From: Catenulispora sp. GP43
GTDB taxonomy: Bacteria; Actinomycetota; Actinomycetes; Streptomycetales; Catenulisporaceae
Direction of reading: 5' to 3'
Length of the DNA stretch: 64,000 nt
NCBI RefSeq assembly: GCF_041260665.1
Contig: NZ_JBGCCT010000009.1
Location: 124,001 to 188,000, forward strand
The stretch's first letter is position 1, and the number at the start of each line of letters is the position of its first letter. Shown here in pieces: positions 22,929 to 30,464 of the stretch. Made by a program: the position numbers and the translations under genes. Under the pieces are notes generated by a model. That model saw nothing but the letters and a program-made list of their open reading frames with translations, searched no databases and was not told the DNA's origin.

Positions 22929-24444
22929 CAGCTGCCTCCAAGTCGCGGCGGATCGTGCGGTCGGATGCGGCGTCCAGGGCCTGGCCCAGGACGCTCATCA
23001 GGTGGTCGGCCTCGTCGTCGCCGAGGGTGAGCGGCGGCAGCAGCCTGAGGACGGCGCCGTGTCGGCCGCCGAGTTCGGCGATCACTCCGCGCGCCAGTAG
23101 TTCCGTGCGGAGGCGGCGGGCTGTCGCGGGCGCGGCGGGGAGGGCGCCGAGTGCGTCGGGCTCGGCGTCCGGGTCGACGATCTCCATGCCGAGCATCAGG
23201 CCGCGGCCCCGGACCTGGCCGAGGAGGGGGTGATGGGCCTGATATCTCGTCAGACGTCCCATGAGTCGTCCGCCGAGTTCCGCGGCCCGCGCGGCCAGGT
23301 CCTCGGCCAGGATGTGGCGGATCGTCGCCGCTCCGGCGGCCATGGCGAGCTGGTCGCCGCGGAACGTTCCGGTGTGCGCGCCCTCGGCCCAGCGGTCGAG
23401 GTCCGCGCGGTAGACCACCACCGCCAGCGGCAGGCCGCCGCCGATCGCCTTCGACAGGACCATGACGTCGGGCACCACGCCGGCGTGGTCCACCCCGAAC
23501 AGCCTCCCGGTCCGCCCGAGGCCGGTCTGGACCTCGTCGGCGATCAGCGGGACGCCGTGCTCGGCCGTGACCGCGCGCAGGGCGCGCAGCCAGCCGTCCG
23601 GCGCCGGGACCACGCCGCCCTCGCCCTGGACCGGCTCGACCACGGCCGCCGCCGGAGCCGTCGCGCCCGAGTGCGGGTCGGACAGCAGGGTGCGCACATA
23701 CGCCGCCGACGCCGACTCGCCGAGCGTGCCTCCCAGACCGAACGGGCAGCGGTACGGATGCGGGAACGGCAGCCTGGTCAGGAACGCGTCGCCGGCGACC
23801 GCCGGATCGCGCACCGCGTTGGCGCCGGTCAGCGCCAGCGCCCCGGCGGTCATGCCGTGGTAGGCGCCGGTGAAGGCGAACACGCCGCGCCGCCCGGTGG
23901 CGGTGCGGGCCAGTTTCACCGCGGCCTCGACCGCGTCGGCGCCGGTGGGGCCGGCGAAGTGGATGCGGCAGTCCGCGGCCAGCTCCGGCGGCAGCGCCGC
24001 CAGCAGCGCGGAGGTGAACTCGTCCTTCACCGGCGTGGCCAGGTCCAGGACGTGCAGCGGGGCGCCGCTGTCCAGCACCGCGCGCAGGGCCGCGACCACC
24101 ACCGGGTGGTTGTGCCCCAGCGCCAGCGTCCCGGCCCCGGACAGGCAGTCCAGGTAGTCCCGGCCGTCCGCGCCGGTGATCCACGACCCCCGCGCCCGCA
24201 CCGGCACGATCGGCAGATGCCGCGCGTACGTCCGCGCCGCCGACTCGCGCGCCGCCTGCCGCGCGAGGATCTTCGGTGCAGAGATCTTGGATGCGGAGTT
24301 CTTGGATGCGGAGTTCTTGGCGGCGGAGATCTTCGCGGCAGAGATCTTCGCGGCCGGATTCGGGCGGCCCGCGGACACCAGCCCGTCGCCTTGTGAGGCG
24401 GCCTGGGGATTCGAACGGTCGGCGGGCAGGGCGGGCGAGGGCAT
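22921..24444 (-). CDS. rhbA: Diaminobutyrate-2-oxoglutarate aminotransferase
   Basis: A class III PLP aminotransferase predicted to form L-2,4-diaminobutyrate from aspartate semialdehyde and glutamate. The 507-residue protein has GAGTLALGHNHPVV, the PLP-binding region with DEVQTGLGRTG, and the PLP lysine in VLSKAIGGGLPL. It has a 60-residue N-terminal extension before the fold; residues 32-58 are five-residue repeats (KISAA, KNSAS and variants). It is the first gene of the operon. The start at ATG 24444 lies 26 nt after an iron box, so expression should rise when iron is scarce. Confidence 0.9.
   Translation of the reverse strand: MPSPALPADRSNPQAASQGDGLVSAGRPNPAAKISAAKISAAKNSASKNSASKISAPKILARQAARESAARTYARHLPIVPVRARGSWITGADGRDYLDCLSGAGTLALGHNHPVVVAALRAVLDSGAPLHVLDLATPVKDEFTSALLAALPPELAADCRIHFAGPTGADAVEAAVKLARTATGRRGVFAFTGAYHGMTAGALALTGANAVRDPAVAGDAFLTRLPFPHPYRCPFGLGGTLGESASAAYVRTLLSDPHSGATAPAAAVVEPVQGEGGVVPAPDGWLRALRAVTAEHGVPLIADEVQTGLGRTGRLFGVDHAGVVPDVMVLSKAIGGGLPLAVVVYRADLDRWAEGAHTGTFRGDQLAMAAGAATIRHILAEDLAARAAELGGRLMGRLTRYQAHHPLLGQVRGRGLMLGMEIVDPDAEPDALGALPAAPATARRLRTELLARGVIAELGGRHGAVLRLLPPLTLGDDEADHLMSVLGQALDAASDRTIRRDLEAAGV
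24268..24357. repeat. Six tandem 15-bp units in the 5' end of rhbA
   Basis: Six contiguous 15-bp units (consensus GATCTTSGMKGCRGA) run from 24268 to 24357 and encode the basic KISAA/KNSAS repeats of RhbA on the minus strand. The units differ at a few positions but never by an insertion, so the frame is kept. Confidence 0.9.
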
Positions 24445-24470
24445 AGCGGTTCTCCATCCGTGGCAAGAGA

Positions 24471-24489
24471 TCAGGTAAGGCTTACCTAA
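24471..24489 (-). promoter_or_regulatory. DtxR/IdeR-type iron box of the siderophore operon
   Basis: TCAGGTAAGGCTTACCTAA matches 16 of 19 bases of the consensus TTAGGTTAGGCTAACCTAA and is strongly palindromic. It overlaps the probable -10 region; TTGACT lies upstream on the minus strand at 24507-24502. Iron-loaded DmdR/IdeR binding here would block transcription of rhbABCDEF. Confidence 0.85.
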
Positions 24490-24511
24490 CTCCCGTCACG
24501 GAAGTCAACCT

Positions 24512-24533
24512 GAATCACTACCGAAAGTGATTC
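24512..24533. promoter_or_regulatory. 22-bp palindrome upstream of the siderophore promoter
   Basis: GAATCACT-N6-AGTGATTC has perfect 8-bp arms. It lies just upstream of the putative -35, where an activator would bind, and does not resemble an iron box. The cognate regulator is unknown. Confidence 0.6.
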
Positions 24534-24612
24534 TTGCGCGCGTGATCAGACACGCGGGTCTCCGACACGCCAAGCGCGGACGCAGCGGGGCGACCCGCGT
24601 ACGACCTAACGA

Positions 24613-24648
24613 AGTGAGGGGCCCTCCGTAACCGGAAGACCCCTCACT
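24613..24648 (-). terminator. Terminator hairpin downstream of the broken cell-wall-binding gene
   Basis: AGTGAGGGG (24613-24621) pairs with CCCCTCACT (24640-24648), with an inner TCCG/CGGA stem. It begins 17 nt beyond the stop of the pseudogene on the minus strand. Confidence 0.65.
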
Positions 24649-24664
24649 CAGCGGCGGATCAGGA

Positions 24665-26012
24665 CTAGAACGGCCCGACGATCGTCGCCAGGTGCCGGTT
24701 GTCGAAGACGTCGTACTTGCCCGCGCCGTACAACACGCCGCCGACCTGCTTGATCACGCTGTCCGGGACGGCGGACGTCCCGCCGAACACCGGAAGCGCG
24801 CCCATCGGCAGCCCGGAGGGCCCCGTCTTCGTCATCGGCGCGTTCTGCTTCAGCCAGCCCAGCTCGGACGCCGGCAGCGAAGCCCCGTCGGCCAGCAGGC
24901 CCGGCACCAGCGGACCGCCGTCGACCTGCGGGAACATGGAGCTGCCGGCGACCGCCGCGGCGGTGGCGTACCGGTCGCGGCCGGCCAGGTTCGTGACCTT
25001 GCCGCGCCAGCCCGGCTCGCCGGTGGCCACCGCGGTGACGCCCTGGCCGCCGACCGCGTAGACCTTGCTGACCGCGGGTTGATGCCCGCCAGGTAGTCCT
25101 TCGTCTCCTTCGGCAGGACACCATCGTCGGTGAGCAGGACGACGCCGGCACCCACCTGCGGCGAGGTCCGGTTGCCGTTGACGCCGGCGCCGGCGGTCAA
25201 CGCGTCCGGGTAGTCGTTGCCGGTCGCGAGGGCGACGCTGTCAGGCGTCCCGCCGATCGCCTGGGCGATGTCCACCGAGGTCGCGTAGCGGTCGGTGCCG
25301 CCGATCCGGTCCGCCTTGAAGCCCAGAGCGGTCACGTCCGCCGCCACCTGCGGCGACAGCGCCTTCTCACCGCCGAGCAGGTAGATGGTGGCACCCGGCG
25401 GCAGGATCCGGTCGTCCCGGGACAGCACCGCGCTCTTCGCGACGACGTTCCCCTCCCCGGGCAGGAACCCGGTGCCCCGGTGTTGTAGCCCGACACCTTC
25501 ACGGCCGTGTCGACCCGGTCGGTGCCGCCGAGACGGTCGATCGCCGGCCGCGTGAGCGCCGGCAGGAAGGGCGAGGGCGTGTTAGATCGAGATGTTGAAC
25601 GTGTACGCGTTGCTGGCGATGGCGGCGACCAGGCCGCCGGGGCCGAAGACGAGCTGGCCCTTCAGGCCGCCGGGAGCGGTGTAGGGCTTCCGCCCGGTGC
25701 CGTCCGCGTTGACCTGGAAGTTCCCCCCGCCGTTGTTCCGGGCGAACACGACCGTCGAGTCGTCCATCCACTGCGGGAAGATGTCCGCCGCGTCGACGTG
25801 GTCGACGACCGGGCCGGTCGCCTTGTCCAGCAGCCGGGCCCCGGTGCCGTCGGCGTTCGAGATCCACAGGTCGCCGGTACGAGCTGGCCGTTGTGCGGCG
25901 CCGTGGAGTCGGCGTTCGCCGGCGCGGCGAGCCCCGCGGCGCCGGTGGCGGTCGCCGCGCCGAGCGCGGCGGCCAGGGTGAGGGCCCGGACGACCCTGGA
26001 TTCGCGGTTCAA
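24665..26012 (-). pseudogene. Broken secreted protein with cell-wall-binding repeat 2 domains
   Basis: A single ancestral gene is spread over three frames. It starts with a clear Sec signal peptide (from 26012: MNRESRVVRALTLAAALGAA). A TolB/beta-propeller-like stretch follows (TGDLWISNADGTGARLLDKA; FPQWMDDSTVVFARN), then two to three CW_binding_2 repeats (IDRLGGTDRVDTAVKVSG; DRIGGTDRYATSVDIAQAIG; VTNLAGRDRYATAAAVAGSS). Frame changes are needed near 25878, 25583, 25472 and 25077, each fitting a one-base indel; one creates a stop after NISI. Neighbouring genes are intact, so a decayed gene is more likely than poor sequence, but errors in the assembly cannot be excluded. Confidence 0.75.
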
Positions 26013-26128
26013 ACTGATCTTCCTCCCCCGCCGCGGTCCGGGGCCGCAGCATACTGATACTGCGAAACGAGCGGCTCAGGCTAGCGCCCTGATTCGAGGT
26101 CCCGGATCCACAGAAATGCTGTGCACAG

Positions 26129-26959
26129 CTACGTCAGCAGCAGCCCCTCCAGCCGCCGCGCCGCGACCACCGCTCCGACCAGGCCCATCACCGCCAGGTA
26201 CAGCACGTCCCACAGCAACCCGACGTGCACCTGCCCCAGCGTCAGGGCCCGCAGCAGATCGATCCCGTGGTACAGCGGCAGCGCCTCGATCAGGATCCGC
26301 ACCCAGTGGCTGTACACCGACAGCGGATAGAACGCGCCGGAGAACAGGAACATCGGCATCAGCGCCAGCGTCACCAGATCGAAGTCCTGCCACGACCGCA
26401 TGAACGACGTGCTCGCCATGCCGACCGCGGCGAAGGCGAAGCCGACCAGCACCGTCACCGGCAGCGCCAGCAGCGCCCACCAGCTGTGCACCAGGCCCAT
26501 GACCAGCATGACCGCCAGGAACGCCGCCGAGTACATCAGCCCTCGAAGCTGGGCCCACATGATGTCGCCCAGGGCGATGTCGCCGACCCGCAGCGGGGTG
26601 GCCAGCATCGCGTCGTAGATCTTGCCGTACTTGATCTTGAAGAAGACGTTGAAGGTGGCGTCGAACACCGCGCCGTTCATCGCCGAGACCGCGAGCAGGC
26701 CGGGGGCGACGTAGTGCGCGTACGGGACCCCGTCGATCGCGCCGGTCAGCTTGCCCAGACCCACGCCGATCGACAGCAGGTAGAACACGGGCTCGAAGAA
26801 CCCGGAGACCATGGTCAGCCACAGCCGGCGGTAGACCATCAGGTTGCGCTCGACCAGCACCCCGGCCTTGCCGCCGCCCATCGGGCCGAAGGCGCGCCGG
26901 CCCAGCAGCAGGCGGGTCAGCGGGGCTTGGGAGAACACGGACAGATCGGCAGTCGTCAC
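26129..26959 (-). CDS. ABC-2 type transporter permease (NodJ-like)
   Basis: A 276-residue membrane protein with six predicted hydrophobic segments after a 35-residue cytoplasmic N-terminus, typical of ABC-2 exporters. Family landmarks are the early ERNLMVYRRLW segment and the late LFSGAFYPLSVYSHW segment with PLYHGIDLLRALT. It is the third gene of an ATPase-permease-permease unit, 13 nt after the first permease. The two permeases are related but not identical and may form a heterodimer. The substrate is unknown; Nod-factor-type export (NodIJ) and daunorubicin-type exporters are the nearest named relatives. Confidence 0.85.
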   Translation of the reverse strand: MTTADLSVFSQAPLTRLLLGRRAFGPMGGGKAGVLVERNLMVYRRLWLTMVSGFFEPVFYLLSIGVGLGKLTGAIDGVPYAHYVAPGLLAVSAMNGAVFDATFNVFFKIKYGKIYDAMLATPLRVGDIALGDIMWAQLRGLMYSAAFLAVMLVMGLVHSWWALLALPVTVLVGFAFAAVGMASTSFMRSWQDFDLVTLALMPMFLFSGAFYPLSVYSHWVRILIEALPLYHGIDLLRALTLGQVHVGLLWDVLYLAVMGLVGAVVAARRLEGLLLT

Positions 26960-26972
26960 GACCCGCTCCTTC

Positions 26973-27800
26973 CTAGAAGTTCAGCCGGCGGCGGAAGGTG
27001 CGCCTGCCGTACCAGAGCGAGGCGCCGATCACCGCGAACAGGTACGCCAGGTGCAGCAGCACCGCGCCCGCGGTCGCCGTCCCGAGCGCCAGGCCGCGGC
27101 ACAGGTCCACGCCGTGCCACAGCGGGGTGGCGTACGCCAGGGGCCGGATCCCGACGGGCAGCTGCGACACCGGGAAGAAGGTCCCGGAGAACAGGAACAG
27201 CGGGATCATCACGAACCGGAACACCACCGAGAACCCGGTGTCGCGGTCCTGCGTCACCGCCCAGGCCACCACCGGCGCGGCGAAGGCCAGTCCGGTCAGC
27301 ACCGCGGCCGGCAGGGACAGCACCGCGCCGAGCCCGCCGGGTCCGGCCGCCCGCACCGCGCCGAACAGGGCCATCACGACCAGGAAGATCGCGCAGTTCA
27401 TCAGGACCCGCAGGCCGATGAACAGCAGCCGGCCCAGGAAGACGTCGAACGAGCCCAGCGGCGAGGCGATCGAGGCGTGGAACGTCCGCTGCCACTTCAT
27501 CGACGACAGCACCGGGTACGTCGACTCCCCGATCGCGGTCTGCATCGCGGCGTTGGCCATCAGCGCCGGGGCCAGGAAGAGCAGGTAGCTCACCGGCTTG
27601 CCGTCGACCGTGCCGAAGGAGCGTGCGCCGGGCCCGGCGTCCACGATCTTGCCCAGCGACATGCCCAGGGCCACCAGGCTCATCAGCGGCCCGAGCACGC
27701 TGGAGATGATCGAGCCGCGCCAGGTGCGGCGGTAGTTCGTGAGCAGCCCGCGCAGTTCGCGGACCGCCATCGGCGGCGCGGCGGCCGCGGAGACAGTCAT
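26973..27800 (-). CDS. ABC-2 type transporter permease (NodJ-like)
   Basis: A 275-residue ABC-2 permease with the same layout as its neighbour: ELRGLLTNYRRTWRGSIISS at the N-terminus, then six hydrophobic segments with LFSGTFFPVSQLPVGIRPLA and PLWHGVDLCRGLALG near the end. ATG 27800 overlaps the ATPase stop by one base (TGATG), so the two are translationally coupled. Together with the 26129-26959 permease it probably forms the membrane part of one exporter. Confidence 0.85.
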   Translation of the reverse strand: MTVSAAAAPPMAVRELRGLLTNYRRTWRGSIISSVLGPLMSLVALGMSLGKIVDAGPGARSFGTVDGKPVSYLLFLAPALMANAAMQTAIGESTYPVLSSMKWQRTFHASIASPLGSFDVFLGRLLFIGLRVLMNCAIFLVVMALFGAVRAAGPGGLGAVLSLPAAVLTGLAFAAPVVAWAVTQDRDTGFSVVFRFVMIPLFLFSGTFFPVSQLPVGIRPLAYATPLWHGVDLCRGLALGTATAGAVLLHLAYLFAVIGASLWYGRRTFRRRLNF

Positions 27801-28825
27801 CAGTCCACCAGCGTCCGTCCGGTCAGATGCAGGAACACGTCCTCCAGCGACGAGCGCCGCACCAGCGAGGCGACCGGCACGATCCCGGCGGCGTGGACGG
27901 CGGCCATGCAGGCCTCGCCGTCGTCGCTGTAGAGCAGGATCCGGTCCGGCAGTTCCTCTATGCGGTCGATGGATCCGCGCTCGTTCGTGCCGACCAGCGC
28001 GGTCAGCGAGGCCGCGGCGGCCTTGCGGTCCGCGCCGTCCGGCGCGAAGCGGATCTCCAGCACCTCGCGCGTGGAGTAGCGCTCGATGAGCTCGCGCGGC
28101 GAGCCCTCGGCGGCGATCCGGCCGTGGTCCATCACCACCAGCCGGTCGCACAGCTGCTCGGCCTCGTCCATGTAGTGCGTGGTGAGGATGAGCGTGGTGC
28201 CGGTCTGCTTGAGCCGGAACAGCCGGTCCCAGACCACGTGCCGGGCCTGCGGGTCCAGCCCGGTGGTGGGCTCGTCGAGGATCAGGATCTCCGGGGCGTT
28301 GATCAGCGAGCGGGCGATGGTCAGGCGCCGCTTCATGCCGCCGGACAGCGGCTCGACCGGGGACTCGGCGCGGTCGGAGAGCTGCACGAACTCCAGGAGC
28401 TCGGTGGTCCGCGCGGCGATCTCGGCCCGTTTGAGCCCGAAGTAGCGGCCGTAGATCAGCAGGTTCTCGCGGACCCGGAGCTCCATGTCCAGCGAGTCCT
28501 CCTGCGGGACCACGCCGAGCCGGGCCTTGATCCGCGAGGAGTCGACCCGCGGGTCCATGCCCAGGATGGTCAGCTCGCCGCCGGTCATCGGCGAGACGCA
28601 GCCGATCATGCGCATGGTCGAGGACTTGCCGGCGCCGTTCGGGCCGAGGAACCCGAAGACCTCGCCACGGCGCAGCTCGAAGTCGATGCCGTCCACCGCG
28701 GTGAAGGGGGTGCCGCCGCGCTTGGTCGGCGGGAAGACCTTGCGCAGGCCCACCGCCTTGATCAGCGGGGCGTCGGAGGAGGAGGAGATGAGGGCAGGCG
28801 TGGGCGAGGTGGAGATGTCGACCAT
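27800..28825 (-). CDS. ABC transporter ATP-binding protein (NodI-like)
   Basis: A 341-residue ATPase that powers the two adjacent permeases. Walker A is GPNGAGKSS (61-69), the signature LSGGMKRRL, Walker B LILDEPTTGLD, and the H-loop LILTTHYMDEAE. The C-terminal extension (about residues 250-341, with RSSLEDVFLHLTGRTL) is the regulatory tail of the DrrA/NodI class. Starts at ATG 28825; no ribosome-binding site is visible and a -10 hexamer lies 6 nt upstream, suggesting a leaderless mRNA. It follows the siderophore region on the same strand, but a role in siderophore export is only a guess from proximity. Confidence 0.9.
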   Translation of the reverse strand: MVDISTSPTPALISSSSDAPLIKAVGLRKVFPPTKRGGTPFTAVDGIDFELRRGEVFGFLGPNGAGKSSTMRMIGCVSPMTGGELTILGMDPRVDSSRIKARLGVVPQEDSLDMELRVRENLLIYGRYFGLKRAEIAARTTELLEFVQLSDRAESPVEPLSGGMKRRLTIARSLINAPEILILDEPTTGLDPQARHVVWDRLFRLKQTGTTLILTTHYMDEAEQLCDRLVVMDHGRIAAEGSPRELIERYSTREVLEIRFAPDGADRKAAAASLTALVGTNERGSIDRIEELPDRILLYSDDGEACMAAVHAAGIVPVASLVRRSSLEDVFLHLTGRTLVD

Positions 28826-28837
28826 GCCCGCAACCTA
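28825..28837 (-). promoter_or_regulatory. Probable -10 of a leaderless ABC-exporter transcript
   Basis: On the minus strand TAGGTT (28837-28832) is followed by six bases and then the ATG at 28825, so transcription would start at or next to the A of the start codon. A TTTACG lies 19 nt upstream as a weak -35. Confidence 0.4.
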
Positions 28838-28875
28838 GCGGGATTCAGGGACAATCCGTAAACGTTTTATGGCGT

Positions 28876-28898
28876 GGCGGCCGGTGCTCCCGGCCGCC
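28876..28898 (-). terminator. Terminator hairpin after the DUF1707 gene
   Basis: GGCGGCCGG (28876-28884) pairs perfectly with CCGGCCGCC (28890-28898) across a 5-nt loop, 11 nt past the DUF1707 stop on the minus strand. Confidence 0.6.
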
Positions 28899-28909
28899 GG
28901 CGGCGGATC

Positions 28910-29599
28910 TCAGCCTTCGAGCTCGCCGTGATGCTGGTGGCCGTGGTGGCCCTGGTGGCCGCCGCGCGGCTCGTCGTTCTTGGGCTCCCGAGGGCCTTTG
29001 CGCTTGACGTCCACGCCGCCCATGAACGCGAAGCCCTTGACGTGCACGGTCGGCGCGTCGGGGTCGATCGGGCCGACCGGGCTGCCGGAGTAGCCGCCCA
29101 TGAAGCCGAAGCCGTGCACCTGGACGTTCAGGCCCTCGGGCACGAGGATCTCCACGCCGCCCATCCAGCAGGAGGCGCTGATCGTGACCTCCATGTCCTC
29201 GAACTCGGCCTCGCGCAGGTCCAGCACGATGCCGCCCATCCAGCAGAACGCCGTGTACCGCTTCGGCACCACCCAGGCGCCCCGGTTCTCCGAGCCGCCC
29301 ATGACCACGAAGGTCTTGCGGCGGCCCGGGGTGCGGCCGACCCGCCAGCGGCCGCGGCCGGTGGCCGGAGCCGGCGCGGCGGCCGGGCGGGAGCCGGACG
29401 CCGGGAGGTCCCGGGTGATCGGCTCCAGCTCGGCGTAGGTCTTGGCGGTGTAGACCGCGGTGATGCGGTCCTCCAGCTCGTCCAGGGCGAGGCGGCCCTC
29501 CCCGGCCGCGACCCTCAGGCGTTCGGCGACCTGTTCGCGCTCGTTGTCGGAAACGCGCAGCTGCCGCGGGTCGATCGGCTCGGGGACGTTGCTCGTCAT
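28910..29599 (-). CDS. DUF1707 protein with LiaF-like C-terminal domain
   Basis: A 229-residue protein. The N-terminus is a DUF1707 domain (about residues 12-65: LRVSDNEREQVAERLRVAAG...GRLALDELEDRITAVYTAKT). A Pro/Ala-rich linker is followed by a LiaF-type right-handed beta domain (about 95-200) with four turns of similar sequence around WMGG and FMGG. The tail is basic and then His-rich (HQGHHGHQHHGE), which might bind metal. LiaF domains act in envelope-stress sensing in Firmicutes; the role here is unknown. No membrane segment is evident. It lies between the polyamine operon and the ABC exporter. Confidence 0.75.
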   Translation of the reverse strand: MTSNVPEPIDPRQLRVSDNEREQVAERLRVAAGEGRLALDELEDRITAVYTAKTYAELEPITRDLPASGSRPAAAPAPATGRGRWRVGRTPGRRKTFVVMGGSENRGAWVVPKRYTAFCWMGGIVLDLREAEFEDMEVTISASCWMGGVEILVPEGLNVQVHGFGFMGGYSGSPVGPIDPDAPTVHVKGFAFMGGVDVKRKGPREPKNDEPRGGHQGHHGHQHHGELEG

Positions 29600-29636
29600 G
29601 GCGTAGACCTTACAAGAAGCCAGGAATCTGCGAGTG

Positions 29637-30419
29637 TCACAGGGCCGTGACGTAGGCCCCGCTGATCCCGCCGTCGACCAGGAAGTTCGAGGCGTTCACG
29701 AACGAGGCGTCGTCGCTGGCCAGGAAGGCCACCGCGGCGGCGATCTCCTCCGGCTCGGCGAAGCTGCCGCGCGGGACGTGCACCAGGCGCCGGGCGGCGC
29801 GCTCGGGGTCCTTGGCGAACAGCTCCTTGAGCAGCGGGGTGTTCACCGGCCCCGGGGACAGCGCGTTCACGCGGATGCCCTGCCGGGCGAACTGCACGCC
29901 GAGCTCGCGGGACATCGCCAGCACGCCGCCCTTGGAGGCGGTGTAGGAGATCTGCGAGGTGGCCGAGCCCAGCGTGGCCACGAACGAGGCGGTGTTGATG
30001 ATCGACCCGCCGCGGCCGGTCTGCTCGAACTGCCGCAGCATGTGCGGCAGGACCGCCTTGCAGCACAGGTACACCGAGGTCAGGTTGACCTTCTGCACCC
30101 GGTCCCAGGCCTCGATGTCGGTGGCCAGGATCGAGTCGTCGTCCGGCGGGGAGATGCCGGCGTTGTTGAACGCGATGTCCACCGAACCGTAGGTGTCCAC
30201 GGCGGCCTGGAACAGCGCCGCCACCCGCTCGGCGTCGGTGACGTCGGTCCGCACGAACAGACCGCCCACCTCCTCGGCCGCCGCCTTGCCGCTCGTCTCG
30301 TCGAGGTCGGCGAGCACCACGTGCGCGCCCTCGGCGGCGAACCGGCGCGCGGTCGCCAACCCGATCCCGCCGGTACCGCCGGTGATGACGGCCACGCGGC
30401 CGGCCAGACGCTCGGTCAT
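29637..30419 (-). CDS. SDR family NAD(P)-dependent oxidoreductase
   Basis: A 260-residue classical short-chain dehydrogenase. The nucleotide motif is TGGTGGIG (residues 13-20), NNAG follows near residue 95, the catalytic YTASK motif is present, and VDGGISGAYV is near the C-terminus. ATG 30419 has AGGAG upstream. It is the last gene of a polyamine-catabolic operon, 45 nt after the aldehyde dehydrogenase. SDRs often accompany glnA-puuD-aldehyde dehydrogenase clusters in actinomycetes, but the substrate is not established; oxidation of a hydroxy-acid or semialdehyde intermediate is possible. Confidence 0.85.
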   Translation of the reverse strand: MTERLAGRVAVITGGTGGIGLATARRFAAEGAHVVLADLDETSGKAAAEEVGGLFVRTDVTDAERVAALFQAAVDTYGSVDIAFNNAGISPPDDDSILATDIEAWDRVQKVNLTSVYLCCKAVLPHMLRQFEQTGRGGSIINTASFVATLGSATSQISYTASKGGVLAMSRELGVQFARQGIRVNALSPGPVNTPLLKELFAKDPERAARRLVHVPRGSFAEPEEIAAAVAFLASDDASFVNASNFLVDGGISGAYVTAL

Positions 30420-30464
30420 TTCGCTCCTGTTCTGAGTTTGCCGAGTGTTCATGCTTCGCCGCGT

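Noticed and set aside
24268-24357. A CRISPR-like array
   Set aside because: The 15-bp units are contiguous without spacers and encode in-frame peptide repeats of RhbA.
25582-26052. An independent small gene for the propeller-like segment
   Set aside because: Its reading frame lacks a plausible start and signal peptide; those lie one frame away at 26012, and the cell-wall-binding repeats follow directly, so one broken gene explains all parts.
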